This document shows, in pieces, positions 21,408 to 29,410 of a stretch of DNA of 29,410 nt. The notes under the pieces are model-generated. The model was not told where the DNA came from. It did no database searches and saw only the letters and a list, made by a program, of their open reading frames with translations. This DNA comes from a virus. The position numbers and the translations under genes are program-made. How positions within the stretch are numbered: the first letter of the stretch is position 1; the number at the start of each line of letters is the position of its first letter. The stretch lies in the IMG/VR virus record IMGVR_UViG_3300023109_002187, positions 1 through 29,410 of that record. One strand, 5' to 3'.

Positions 21408-21435
21408 ATTATACACAGTCTGGAATTATTGTCAA
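21408..21435 (-). promoter_or_regulatory. Consensus sigma70 promoter antisense to uvsW
   Basis: Minus-strand TTGACA (21435-21430), a 16-base spacer and perfect TATAAT (21413-21408). No gene follows on the minus strand, so the transcript would run antisense into uvsW. An inverted repeat AGCATTTATGCT covers the expected start region. Part of the surrounding sequence repeats 13128-13151. Confidence 0.6.
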
Positions 21436-21452
21436 TGGTTAATTTCAGTTAT
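21429..21452. repeat. 24-base dispersed repeat, copy 2
   Basis: Matches 13128-13151 at 23 of 24 bases. Here it lies in the 146-base uvsW-gp55 gap and includes the -35 of the antisense promoter. Outside the repeat the two sites differ. Confidence 0.7.
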
Positions 21453-21469
21453 GTCAGAAAAAAAATCTA

Positions 21470-21498
21470 TTGACAATATCACAGAGTTGCGATATATT
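21470..21498 (+). promoter_or_regulatory. Sigma70-type promoter for gp55 (TTGACA-17-TATATT)
   Basis: TTGACA (21470-21475), a 17-base spacer and TATATT (21493-21498), 31 bases before the gp55 ATG. It is back to back with the leftward promoter at 21408-21435. Confidence 0.8.
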
Positions 21499-21529
21499 AA
21501 AACTAATCTCAGTAAAGGAGGATACCGTA

Positions 21530-22042
21530 ATGGCAAAACCTACGAAACCTCGTAAGAAAAATTACGTCAACAATAAAGACTTATATGAAGCATTGATTGC
21601 ATACAAAGGACGGATTAAAGAAGCAGAGGACAGTGGTGATGAAATTCCACGTGTTCCTGACTATATCGGCAAATGCATTTATCAGATCGCAACACGATTG
21701 GCAACTAAACCAAATTTTAGTGGCTATTCGTATAAGGAAGATATGATTAGTGACGGCATTGAGAATTGTCTACAATATATTAATAACTTTAATCCTGAGA
21801 AATCTCAAAACCCATTTGCTTACTTTACACAAATTATTTGGTTCGCATTCCTACGCCGTATTCAAAAAGAAAAGAAACAAATGTATATTCGTTTTAAATC
21901 ATCACAGCAAATGCTTGCGTCAGGTGGTACCTATACAGGTGAAGATGTAACTCTTAACTTAACAACAAATGCTGATTATATGAACTCATTCGTTCAGGAT
22001 TTTGAAGATAAGTTGGCTAAGGATAAAGCGAAAAAGAAATGA
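21530..22042 (+). CDS. gp55: Late-transcription sigma factor gp55
   Basis: The 170-residue protein is the T4-type late sigma factor. It starts MAKPTKPRKKNYVNNKDLY, and carries the sigma region 2-like segment GYSYKEDMISDGIENC then FNPEKSQNPFAYFTQIIW, which binds core polymerase and recognises TATAAATA. The ATG at 21530 has AGGAGG just upstream (21516-21522 region); the frame opens earlier (21470), but that part is the promoter. gp55 works with the sliding clamp and gp33 to activate late genes, matching the three TATAAATA boxes found in the window. The stop overlaps gp47 by ATGA. Confidence 0.95.
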   Translation: MAKPTKPRKKNYVNNKDLYEALIAYKGRIKEAEDSGDEIPRVPDYIGKCIYQIATRLATKPNFSGYSYKEDMISDGIENCLQYINNFNPEKSQNPFAYFTQIIWFAFLRRIQKEKKQMYIRFKSSQQMLASGGTYTGEDVTLNLTTNADYMNSFVQDFEDKLAKDKAKKK

Positions 22043-23103
22043 AGATAGCAATTATTACTGATATGCACATCGGTGTACGTGGTGACTCTAAAGTATTTCT
22101 GGATCATCAGGAAAGGTTCTTTAGAGAAGTATTCTTTCCATATATTGATGAGCATAACATTAAAACAGTACTTGATTTAGGTGATACGTTTGACCGACGC
22201 AAGTTTGTTAATTACGTTACACTTGACCGTGCTAAAAAGATGTTTTTTGACCAGCTGGCAAAACGTGAGATTGAATACCACGCAATCGTTGGTAATCATT
22301 CGGTATACTATACAAATACAAACGAAATCAATTCAATGCGATTGTTACTTCAAGAATATAGCAAGTTCCATATTTACGAAAGTAAACCTGTTGAGTTGAC
22401 ATTTGGCTCAACCGATGTTATAATGGTTCCATGGATTACAAAAGATAATTCAGAAGACACTATGATTACAATGGCAGAATCAAAAGCAAATATTTGTATG
22501 GGTCACTTTTCAATACAAGGATTTGAAATGCTCAAAGGAGCTATCAATGACCACGGGTTGAAGCGTGAAATCTTTACGCATTTTGAACAAGTATACTCAG
22601 GACACTTTCATCATCCATCAGAATATGGAAATGTCAAATATCTTGGTGCACCATATGAAATGACTTGGTCGGATTATGAAGGTCGACGTGGTTTCCGTGT
22701 TCTTGATACTGAAACACGTGAGCTTGAATGGGTTCTTAATCCATATGCGGTATATAATAAAATCGACTATGATGATACCGATATGACAATTGAAGATATT
22801 GCTAACCTTGATGTTTCGGCAATTAAAGATACATATATTAAAGTAATCGTAAAGACAAGATCAAATCCATATATCTATGATCTGTTTATGAATAAGCTTA
22901 CCGACTCAGGTGCTGCCGATGTAAAAGCAATTGAAGACTCATTAAACCTTGAAGATGCAGGAGTTGATGAGATCCTAGATGAAACAAAAGACACGAAGGA
23001 TATTCTACATCAATATATTGAATCAATTGATACAAGTGTTGATAAAGGAAATATTATTAAACTAATTGATGAGTTATATATTGAGGCACAGCAGATAGCA
23101 TGA
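22039..23103 (+). CDS. gp47: Recombination endonuclease subunit gp47 (Mre11/SbcD-like)
   Basis: The 354-residue product is the nuclease half of the gp46-gp47 complex. The metallophosphatase motifs are in order: DMHIG (Asp8, His10), LGDTFD (Asp49), VGNH (Asn86, His87), GHFSI and SGHFHHP. Two manganese ions would be held by these residues. With gp46 it resects DNA ends for recombination-dependent replication and degrades host DNA. The length fits T4 gp47 (339). It overlaps gp55 upstream and gp46 downstream by ATGA, giving an unbroken three-gene unit. Confidence 0.96.
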   Translation: MKIAIITDMHIGVRGDSKVFLDHQERFFREVFFPYIDEHNIKTVLDLGDTFDRRKFVNYVTLDRAKKMFFDQLAKREIEYHAIVGNHSVYYTNTNEINSMRLLLQEYSKFHIYESKPVELTFGSTDVIMVPWITKDNSEDTMITMAESKANICMGHFSIQGFEMLKGAINDHGLKREIFTHFEQVYSGHFHHPSEYGNVKYLGAPYEMTWSDYEGRRGFRVLDTETRELEWVLNPYAVYNKIDYDDTDMTIEDIANLDVSAIKDTYIKVIVKTRSNPYIYDLFMNKLTDSGAADVKAIEDSLNLEDAGVDEILDETKDTKDILHQYIESIDTSVDKGNIIKLIDELYIEAQQIA

Positions 23104-24812
23104 AGATTGTATTTAAAGAAGTTCGTTATAAAAACTTGTTATCTTCGGGTAATTCATGGACGGTTATTCCATTAAATCTCAGCAGAACCACACTTATTAG
23201 TGGTACAAACGGTAGCGGTAAATCAACATTACTTGATGCTATCGTATTTGGTTTGTATGGCAAAGCATTCCGTAAGGTTAATAAAGCACAATTGATTAAT
23301 AGTATTAACGGCCGTGAAACTGTTGTTGAGATAGCATTTCAGATCGGTCAGAATAACTTTATGATCCGTCGTGGTATTAAGCCCAATATCTTTGAGATAT
23401 GGAAAAACGGTGAAATGATTAATCAGGATGCTGCCTCACGTGACTATCAGGCATATCTTGAACAAAACATTTTAAACTTAAATTATAAATCGTTTAATCA
23501 AATTGTTGTATTGGGTTCAGCAACATATGTTCCTTTTATGGAATTACCTGCTCATACACGCCGTGATATTATTGAAGACCTATTAGATATTCAGGTATTC
23601 AGTACAATGAATTTATTACTTAAAGATAAAGTTAATTCAAACAAAGAACAGATCACTGAAAACAGTTATCAAATGGATTTAACCGAATCAAAATTGAGTC
23701 AAGCAAAGGAACACAATGCATCAATTCGTAAAATTCGAGAAGCTGAAGTGGACAAAGTTCGGCTTAGAATGTCCGAGCACATTGCAAAAATTGAAGGAGA
23801 AACAGAAAGCATTGGAATTCTCCAGGATAATATTGCAAACCTCACCTCCACAATATCCGATAAAGCTTCCCAAAAGTCTAAATTGGAAAAAGCAAAAAGC
23901 ATTAGGCGAGATTTGGAAGCCTCATTACGTGGACATACAAAAGAATTAGCATTTTACCATGACCATGATAATTGCCCAACCTGTAAGCAAGGCATTGAGC
24001 ATACGTTTAAAGAAAACATTATCACTGAAAAAAGTAAAAAGCAAACTGAAATTGAAACAGCGTTGGTGCAACTTGCAGAAAAGGCAAAAGAATATACTGA
24101 TAGGATTGAAGAGATATCTAAGGTTGAGGATGTAATAACCGACCTAAACTTGACTATCGGTGAACACCGTGTTACTATTAAAATGTCAAAATCTGCATTG
24201 GTATCATATAAAAATGAGTTGACACAAGCTGAGGCTGAACTCGAAGAAGTTGATACTTCAAAGCTACAGCAATATGCCGACACACTTACCAATTATGAGG
24301 TTGAGCAAACCGATCTGTTTAACCATAAAGAAGTACTCAATATTGTTCAAACAATGCTACGTGATGGCGGTATTAAAACACGGATCATCCGTCAATATAT
24401 TCCAGTAATGAATAAACTGATTAATAAGTACCTTGGTGCCTTTGACTTGTTTGTTGACTTTCAACTTGATGAAAATTTTAATGAGGTTATCAAATCAAGG
24501 TTCCGTGACCAATTCTCGTATGCTTCGTTTTCTGAAGGAGAAAAGCTACGCATTACCTTATCAATTATGTTAGCATGGCGCTCAGTTGCCAAACTGCGCA
24601 ATTCAGTTTCAACCAATCTGTTGTTACTTGATGAAACACTTGACGGTGCACTCGACTCGGTAGGTATTGAAAATCTGATTGATACATTACACAATCTTAA
24701 TTCAGATGATAACATTTTTGTTATCAGTCATCGGGGTCATCAGTTTGGAGACAAATTTGATTCCCATATACGTTTTCAGAAAGTAAAGAATTTTAGTGAG
24801 ATCACAGCATGA
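23100..24812 (+). CDS. gp46: Recombination endonuclease subunit gp46 (Rad50/SbcC-like)
   Basis: A 570-residue SMC-like ATPase. Walker A is GTNGSGKS (35-42). Two coiled-coil arms flank the zinc hook CPTC (Cys292, Cys295). The ABC signature is FSEGEK (477-482) and Walker B LLLLDE (507-512), followed by a D-loop and the H-loop His in VISHRGH. Length and order match T4 gp46 (560). It tethers DNA ends and controls the gp47 nuclease. The stop overlaps the FkbM gene B start (ATGA at 24809-24812). Confidence 0.96.
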   Translation: MKIVFKEVRYKNLLSSGNSWTVIPLNLSRTTLISGTNGSGKSTLLDAIVFGLYGKAFRKVNKAQLINSINGRETVVEIAFQIGQNNFMIRRGIKPNIFEIWKNGEMINQDAASRDYQAYLEQNILNLNYKSFNQIVVLGSATYVPFMELPAHTRRDIIEDLLDIQVFSTMNLLLKDKVNSNKEQITENSYQMDLTESKLSQAKEHNASIRKIREAEVDKVRLRMSEHIAKIEGETESIGILQDNIANLTSTISDKASQKSKLEKAKSIRRDLEASLRGHTKELAFYHDHDNCPTCKQGIEHTFKENIITEKSKKQTEIETALVQLAEKAKEYTDRIEEISKVEDVITDLNLTIGEHRVTIKMSKSALVSYKNELTQAEAELEEVDTSKLQQYADTLTNYEVEQTDLFNHKEVLNIVQTMLRDGGIKTRIIRQYIPVMNKLINKYLGAFDLFVDFQLDENFNEVIKSRFRDQFSYASFSEGEKLRITLSIMLAWRSVAKLRNSVSTNLLLLDETLDGALDSVGIENLIDTLHNLNSDDNIFVISHRGHQFGDKFDSHIRFQKVKNFSEITA

Positions 24813-25522
24813 ATATAAAAACACTCCACAACGGTATGTCAGTTAATGGCATTAATGATTTAAAAACATCACTAACCTTATATGATGAATTCTTTGTTAA
24901 GAACACATATGACTGGTGGTACAAAGTACAGCCTGGTGATATTGTTATGGATATCGGTGCTTGTAATGGTATGTTTACCTGCAAAGCACTGGATCAAGGA
25001 GCAGCAAAGGTATATGCTGTAGAGCCAAACCCTATTCTTATTGAAACCATTTTTCATAATGCTATGCCGCATATCGTAAATAAAAAGACAAGCCCTCTGT
25101 CTGTTACGAATGCGTTTGTCGGTGGAAATATTGAAAATGGGTTTGGCGACTTTGATAAAGGTAGTGTTCCTATGTTATCATTTAAAGAATTGATTAAACA
25201 CCTTGAAATACAATACCTAGATTATCTTAAAGTTGATTGCGAAGGCGGCGAGTTCAGTATGTTTAATGAGGAGAATTGGGATTTTCTATCAAATAACGTA
25301 AAGCACATTGCAATGGAAGTGCACCTTGACGCATCACCGTCTGCACCTGATATGTTTATCAAAATGAGAGAAAAGCTATTACCAAAATTACAACAGGCAG
25401 GATTTCAATTGAATTTCCTTAAACCTGAACATAAAACAAAGATGTGGAATGATTCGTGGATCAAAGGCAAATGGCCAATCGGTTGGGGTTCCTGTTGGAT
25501 GATATATTTGACAAAAAAGTAG
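24809..25522 (+). CDS. FkbM-family methyltransferase, copy B
   Basis: The 237-residue protein is a paralogue of copy A (17869-18567). It shares WWYKVQPGDI, motif I MDIGACNGMFTCKAL, YAVEPNP, YLKVDCEGGEFSMF, NNVKHIA and the terminal MIYLTKK, with diverged N-terminus and middle. The SAM-binding motif and the D-x-E-G-x-E block are intact, so both copies should be active. It is attached by ATGA to gp46, an odd place for a sugar methyltransferase, and directly precedes the DNA polymerase promoter. Target unknown; polysaccharide or nucleotide-linked sugars are most likely. Confidence 0.92.
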   Translation: MNIKTLHNGMSVNGINDLKTSLTLYDEFFVKNTYDWWYKVQPGDIVMDIGACNGMFTCKALDQGAAKVYAVEPNPILIETIFHNAMPHIVNKKTSPLSVTNAFVGGNIENGFGDFDKGSVPMLSFKELIKHLEIQYLDYLKVDCEGGEFSMFNEENWDFLSNNVKHIAMEVHLDASPSAPDMFIKMREKLLPKLQQAGFQLNFLKPEHKTKMWNDSWIKGKWPIGWGSCWMIYLTKK

Positions 25523-25551
25523 TTGACAGAAACGGAAATCTGTTATAGTAT
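25523..25551 (+). promoter_or_regulatory. Sigma70-type promoter for gp43 (TTGACA-17-TAGTAT)
   Basis: TTGACA (25523-25528), a 17-base spacer and TAGTAT (25546-25551), 24 bases before the DNA polymerase gene; AAAGGA lies between. The FkbM gene B stop codon ends at 25522, right at the -35. Confidence 0.84.
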
Positions 25552-25575
25552 GGACATAACATTGAAAGGATATCC

Positions 25576-28110
25576 ATGTCTAATTTTTACACCTCAGTTG
25601 AGCGTTTCGGTAATACCATCCTATGGCGCGGTTATGAAAACGGTAAACGGTTTGAACGCAAAGTAAAGTATCAACCAACTCTGTATATCACCACACAACA
25701 AAAAGAATCAGAATACCAATCGCTGTTTACAAAGGCACCAGTCAAGCCGATGTTACAAGATAGTATGAAAGATGCCAAGGAGTTTACCGAAAAGTATAAA
25801 GGTGTTCACGGACTTGAGATATGTGGTAATACAAATTATGTCTCACAATTTATTCAAGAAAAGTATCCTAATGAAATTAAATTTGATCCAACGCTCATTA
25901 ACATTGTCAGTTTTGATATTGAGGTGGATATTGCTGATGGGTATCCTAACATGGATACTGCGGACAAGGAAATCACTTCCATCGCATATAAATCTTCAAA
26001 GTCAAACACATATCACTTGCTTGGCCGAAAAGGATATGATAAGCACAAGACCTTAACTGATATTGATACTGATGATATTCTGTGGATGCAGTTTGATACC
26101 GAAGAAGCATTACTCAAACGGTTTATTAGTATATGGGTAAATGACTATCCTGATATTGTTACAGGTTGGAATGTTGAATTCTTTGACATTCAATATATTA
26201 TTACTCGTATGAAAAACCTATTAGGTGAAGAAAAGGTTAAAGAATTGTCACCGTGGCGTTCGGTCCGACCGTATTCCCGTGAGTTCTTTGGTAAAGATCA
26301 AGGATCATATCGTATCAGCGGAATTACCGTTATCGACTATATGGATGCCTTCAAGAAATTTGGTTACAAGTATGGTCCACAAGAATCATGGAAACTTGAC
26401 CATATTGCATACGTTGTGCTCGGTGAAAAGAAAATGGATTACTCTGAATACGGTAACCTGACTAATCTGTATGAGCAAAATCCTCAATTATATCTCGACT
26501 ATAACCTTAAAGATACTTGGCTGATCCAACGATTTGAAGATGAAACATCATTACTTGAATTGGTTATGACTGTTGCATATGGCGGCGGTGTAAACTATGG
26601 TGATGCATTTGGTACAGTTGGTATTTGGGAAACAACCTTGTATCGTAAACTGATTAAAGAAAAACGTATCCCACCAATCAAAGGTGGTCCAGGTCAACGT
26701 GCTGGAGAATTGGTTGGCGGTTATGTAAAAGATCCTAGAGTTGGTATGCACCCATGGATTGTATCATTTGATTTGAACTCACTATATCCGCACTTGATGC
26801 TACAATATAATATGTCACCTGAAACCTACCTTGAGGATGAGCGTGAAAACGTATCACAGGATATGGTATTGAGTGGTAAATATCAATCAAGCCGTGAGAA
26901 TATGTCCGTTGCTGCCAATGGTGCTTGTTTTACTAATGAGCATATCGGTATTATTCCTGAAATCATTAATGAGTATTATGGTAACCGTAAGATCATCAAA
27001 CAAGAAATGCTTGGTGTTGAACAAGAACTCGAGAATGCAACCGATCCTGCTATCAAAGAACAATTGAAACGCAAAGTAAACCAATTGCATAACTCACAGA
27101 TGGCTATCAAAATTAGTATGAACTCACTATATGGTGCCATGGCAAATGTTTACTTCCTATATTATATTAACGATATGGCCGAGGCAATCACAACCTCAGG
27201 TCAATTGTCTATTCGGTATGCTCAACAGTCAGTAAACAATTATCTCAACAAGATCCTTAAAACTGATACTGACTATATCGTATATATTGATACCGACTCA
27301 ATCTATGTTGATATGGCACCGATTGTAGAATCAGCATTTGGTACTGTTGATGTTGACCGTAAGAAAGGTGAGGAGTTCCTCGACAAAGTTTGTCAGATGA
27401 AAATTGAACCAGTGATTGATGCTGGCTATGAAGAACTTGCAAAAAAGATGGGTGCCTACCGTCAAGCAATGGGAATGAAACGAGAAAAGATTACTGATAA
27501 GTCGGTGTTCATTGCTAAGAAACGGTACATTATGAATACACTGAATTCCGAAGGTGTTCACTATGAAGAGCCAAAGATTTCAGTTACAGGTTTAGAATCA
27601 GTGCGCTCATCAACACCTGAGGTATGCCGTGAGAAACTCAAAAAATCATTCAAAGTTATTATGAATGAAGGTGAAGAAGCAATGCAGCAGTTCATCCAGG
27701 ATTTCCGTGAAGAATTCCGAACACTTAATCCTGAAGACATCGGACGTAATAGCGGTACCGATAACATTGATAAGTACAAAGTAAAAGGTTCTTATAAGAA
27801 AGGTTGTCCAATGCACGTTCGTGGTTGTATTCTATACAACAATCATCTCAAACAGCTAGGACTAAATAAACGGTATGACTCAATCGCAGGTGGTGACAAG
27901 ATCAAGTTCGTTTACTTGAAAATGCCAAATCCTATCCGTGAAAACATTATTTCGTTTCCAGGAGCATTACCTAAAGAATTTGAGTTGACAAATTACATTG
28001 ACTATGATAAACAATTTGAAAAGGTGTTCCTCAGTCCGATTGAATCAATCCTTGATGCTATTGGTTGGAATGCTGAAAAAATTAATACACTTGAAGATTT
28101 CTTTGGATAA
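25576..28110 (+). CDS. gp43: Family B DNA polymerase gp43
   Basis: The 844-residue replicative polymerase. The 3'-5' exonuclease domain has FDIEV (Asp114, Glu116), [10 protein letters not shown] and the Exo III-type YNLKDTW. Polymerase motif A is SFDLNSLYP (397-405, Asp399), motif [10 protein letters not shown] (512-520) and motif C DTDS (572-575). The C-terminus (LEDFFG) is hydrophobic and acidic, the likely clamp-binding tail. The length is near that of other marine T4-like gp43 proteins (T4: 898). It sits behind its own early promoter and AAAGGA and is complete with no intein or intron. Confidence 0.97.
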   Translation: MSNFYTSVERFGNTILWRGYENGKRFERKVKYQPTLYITTQQKESEYQSLFTKAPVKPMLQDSMKDAKEFTEKYKGVHGLEICGNTNYVSQFIQEKYPNEIKFDPTLINIVSFDIEVDIADGYPNMDTADKEITSIAYKSSKSNTYHLLGRKGYDKHKTLTDIDTDDILWMQFDTEEALLKRFISIWVNDYPDIVTGWNVEFFDIQYIITRMKNLLGEEKVKELSPWRSVRPYSREFFGKDQGSYRISGITVIDYMDAFKKFGYKYGPQESWKLDHIAYVVLGEKKMDYSEYGNLTNLYEQNPQLYLDYNLKDTWLIQRFEDETSLLELVMTVAYGGGVNYGDAFGTVGIWETTLYRKLIKEKRIPPIKGGPGQRAGELVGGYVKDPRVGMHPWIVSFDLNSLYPHLMLQYNMSPETYLEDERENVSQDMVLSGKYQSSRENMSVAANGACFTNEHIGIIPEIINEYYGNRKIIKQEMLGVEQELENATDPAIKEQLKRKVNQLHNSQMAIKISMNSLYGAMANVYFLYYINDMAEAITTSGQLSIRYAQQSVNNYLNKILKTDTDYIVYIDTDSIYVDMAPIVESAFGTVDVDRKKGEEFLDKVCQMKIEPVIDAGYEELAKKMGAYRQAMGMKREKITDKSVFIAKKRYIMNTLNSEGVHYEEPKISVTGLESVRSSTPEVCREKLKKSFKVIMNEGEEAMQQFIQDFREEFRTLNPEDIGRNSGTDNIDKYKVKGSYKKGCPMHVRGCILYNNHLKQLGLNKRYDSIAGGDKIKFVYLKMPNPIRENIISFPGALPKEFELTNYIDYDKQFEKVFLSPIESILDAIGWNAEKINTLEDFFG

Positions 28111-28120
28111 AGGTAACACC

Positions 28121-28297
28121 ATGACAAACACAAAGCTTAATTCACTCGAGGCAGCATGGCGGTATCAGAATACTGTTGTGGAAGCACTCGAAGCTGAGAA
28201 CGCACCAGACAAATATGTAACTATGGCTAAAAAGAAACGGTTGCAGATCAAAGATAAGATTGCAATTTTAAAAAATGAGGTACTAAATAATGACTGA
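28121..28297 (+). CDS. 58-residue helical protein downstream of gp43
   Basis: A small soluble protein starting MTNTKLNSLEAAWRYQNTV and rich in Lys and Glu; it should be largely helical. The ATG at 28121 comes 11 bases after the gp43 stop with AAAGG upstream; the frame opening at 27998 lies inside gp43. The 3' end overlaps the MazG-like gene by 8 bases. No family recognised. It is likely transcribed with gp43. Confidence 0.72.
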   Translation: MTNTKLNSLEAAWRYQNTVVEALEAENAPDKYVTMAKKKRLQIKDKIAILKNEVLNND

Positions 28298-28700
28298 TAT
28301 GGCACACGATATGTATATGATGCATAATAAATTCGGCGTGGCCGAATGGTTTGAGAAAAACAAAGATGATAAAGATCTTATGCGTAAATACCTTATGTTC
28401 CGCATGCTAATGATTGGTGAAGAATACCAAGAAACATTATCAGCTATTAATAATTCAGATGCTGAAGAAGTTGTTGATGGTTTGATTGATATGTGCGTAT
28501 TCGCATTGGGTACACTTGACGTATTTGGTGTTGATGCAAATGAAGCATGGAACCGTATCTATGAGGCAAATATGGCAAAGGAACCTGGTGTAAAACCTGG
28601 TCGACCTAACCGTTTTGGTTTACCTGATTTGTTGAAACCAGCAGGGTGGACACCACCTTCACACGAAGGTAATCATGGTAATTTAGATAAAGCTTTGTAA
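28290..28700 (+). CDS. mazG: MazG-like nucleotide pyrophosphohydrolase
   Basis: A 136-residue all-alpha NTP-PPase. The magnesium-binding motif is GEEYQETL (Glu44, Glu45, Glu48), followed after a short gap by EEVVDGLID (Glu60, Asp63, Asp67), as in MazG/HisE-type enzymes. Such enzymes hydrolyse dNTPs or related nucleotides to monophosphates. Phage copies have been proposed to affect ppGpp or the dNTP pool, though the true substrate varies. It overlaps the upstream small gene and is the last gene before the terminator at 28752-28780. Confidence 0.85.
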   Translation: MTDMAHDMYMMHNKFGVAEWFEKNKDDKDLMRKYLMFRMLMIGEEYQETLSAINNSDAEEVVDGLIDMCVFALGTLDVFGVDANEAWNRIYEANMAKEPGVKPGRPNRFGLPDLLKPAGWTPPSHEGNHGNLDKAL

Positions 28701-28751
28701 GTTTTACATTACTGTCACAAAACTTTGAGGTTTCTGTAATAAATAATTTAA

Positions 28752-28780
28752 GGCAAGGTGGTAAATACCTTGTCTTTTTT
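28752..28780 (+). terminator. Rho-independent terminator after the gp43-mazG unit
   Basis: GGCAAGGT pairs with ACCTTGTC (8 base pairs, one G-U) around a 7-base loop and is followed by six T residues (28775-28780). It ends the plus-strand replication series. A weak late-box-like AATAAATA lies at 28738-28745, before it. Confidence 0.85.
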
Positions 28781-28788
28781 ATGTGAGC

Positions 28789-28805
28789 GACGGGGTAAAG
28801 CCGTC
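28789..28805 (+). promoter_or_regulatory. Leader hairpin before the phosphate transporter
   Basis: GACGG (28789-28793) pairs with CCGTC (28801-28805) around a 7-base GGTAAAG loop, six bases before the AAAGGAG ribosome-binding site (about 28811-28817). It could protect the 5' end or modulate translation. Too short to identify as a known riboswitch. Confidence 0.35.
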
Positions 28806-28823
28806 AAACAAAAGGAGAACTAA

Positions 28824-29410
28824 ATGGAACTACTCACAATGTGGAGTCTTATCGGATTCCTGCTTGCTGCATACGCAGTAATCGCCAATGATTCAGTACA
28901 AACTCTCGGTACTTGGATGGCATCAAACAATGAGAGATTTAATTTTAAAGTATTATGGGCCGCAGCATCTGCGGTTTTGTTATATACACTCTGGTATGGG
29001 TGGTATATGAATGGTGGTGATATATCCTATGGCCGTTTGAATAAGATCCCATTTCAAGATGTGCAATGGTATCATGCTGCAGCACCTGCTATTCTTGTAG
29101 CATTAACACGAATGGGTGTACCTGTTTCAACATCATTCCTAGTCTTATCAGTATTTGCTTCAACCTTTGTGTTGGAAAAGATGCTTATGAAATCAATTAT
29201 GGGTTATGGTGTAGCCGCGGCATTTGCTTATGCTGTATGGTTTGCTATCCATAAGTACTTTGGTAAATGGTATGATGAAACTCAGCCAGTATCTGAAAGT
29301 AATAAGAAATTTTGGCGTGTTGCCCAGTGGGTAGCAACTGGTGGATTATGGTTTACTTGGTTATCGCATGATATTGCTAACATCGCGGTATTCCTACCAC
29401 GAGTAATTCC
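28824..29410 (+). CDS. PiT-family (SLC20-like) phosphate transporter, 3'-partial
   Basis: The frame runs open from the ATG at 28824 (AAAGGAG upstream) to the window end, giving 195 residues. It is a polytopic membrane protein with PiT features: an N-terminal ANDxxxxxGT (residues 21-30, compare GANDVANAxGT of PiT carriers), PVSTSFLVLS in the middle (compare PVSTTHxxxS), and a second inverted-repeat signature HDIANIAVFLP near the cut end. At least five hydrophobic spans are visible. PiT carriers import inorganic phosphate with H+ or Na+. The first signature has AND but a Ser where Val is usual. Phosphate supply would support phage DNA synthesis, a familiar accessory theme in marine phages. Confidence 0.75.
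   Translation, partial: MELLTMWSLIGFLLAAYAVIANDSVQTLGTWMASNNERFNFKVLWAAASAVLLYTLWYGWYMNGGDISYGRLNKIPFQDVQWYHAAAPAILVALTRMGVPVSTSFLVLSVFASTFVLEKMLMKSIMGYGVAAAFAYAVWFAIHKYFGKWYDETQPVSESNKKFWRVAQWVATGGLWFTWLSHDIANIAVFLPRVI

Noticed and set aside
21394-21412. Inverted repeat AGCATAAATGCT after uvsW as a terminator
   Set aside because: The stem is only about four base pairs and no T-run follows on either strand; an operator-like role is more plausible.
25576-28110. Intein or intron in DNA polymerase gp43
   Set aside because: All motifs are contiguous in one 844-codon frame with no inserted domain.
1-29410. CRISPR array, insertion sequence, integrase or prophage attachment site
   Set aside because: No regularly spaced direct repeats, transposase, integrase or terminal repeats were seen; tRNAs are complete and internal.

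Overview
The window is part of the genome of a T4-like, contractile-tailed phage, most likely one infecting a marine Gram-negative bacterium. The evidence is a block of T4 core genes that is easy to recognise: both topoisomerase II subunits (gp39, gp52), uvsY, uvsW, the late sigma factor gp55, the SbcCD-like pair gp47/gp46, DNA polymerase gp43 and a tail-tube-like virion protein. Around it are many small genes, two tRNAs and accessory genes typical of marine T4-like phages (FkbM methyltransferases, 2OG oxygenase, MazG-like, small membrane proteins). No photosynthesis gene is present, so nothing points specifically to a cyanophage. The DNA is AT-rich. Genes are tightly packed and many neighbours overlap by ATGA.

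Layout. (1) 1-4036, plus strand: a cell-surface/secretion cluster with a FecR-domain protein (cut by the window edge), a secreted curlin-repeat protein, a small barrel-like protein and a 667-residue autotransporter-like outer-membrane protein. (2) 4033-5972, minus strand: a surface-sugar operon with a possible glycosyltransferase, a KdsB-like CMP-Kdo synthetase and a GmhA-like SIS protein. (3) 6016-9860, plus strand: an overlapping operon led by a 40-residue Cys-rich protein and a membrane CHASE2-class III adenylate cyclase, followed by a basic protein of unknown function, a DUF6356-like membrane protein, a class 3 lipase and two small membrane proteins. (4) 9862-12202, minus strand: 2OG oxygenase, GalE-like epimerase and three small conserved proteins. 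(5) 12222-12385: tRNA-Leu(UAA) and tRNA-Arg(UCU), minus strand. (6) 12385-18647, minus strand: a glycine-zipper lipoprotein-like protein, two HExxH metalloprotease-like genes flanking a YubB-like gene, gp52, a small membrane protein, gp39 and an FkbM methyltransferase. (7) 18737-28700, plus strand: tail-tube-like protein, uvsY, a small gene, uvsW, gp55, gp47, gp46, a second FkbM methyltransferase, gp43, a small gene and MazG-like, ending in an intrinsic terminator. (8) 28824 to the end: a PiT-like phosphate transporter, cut by the window edge.

Regulation can be read from the sequence. Early/middle genes have strong sigma70-type promoters, TTGACA, a 16-17 base spacer and TAGAAT, TAGTAT, TATTAT or TATATT. 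Exact T4 late boxes (TATAAATA) occur before the sugar operon and the cyclase operon (a divergent pair) and before the tail-tube-like gene. The phage encodes gp55, the sigma factor that would read these late boxes.

The most interesting content is the combination of a membrane adenylate cyclase with intact catalytic residues, a FecR/curlin/outer-membrane cluster and an envelope-sugar operon. Together they look like a late-expressed programme that remodels the host envelope and second-messenger state. That functional reading is inference.
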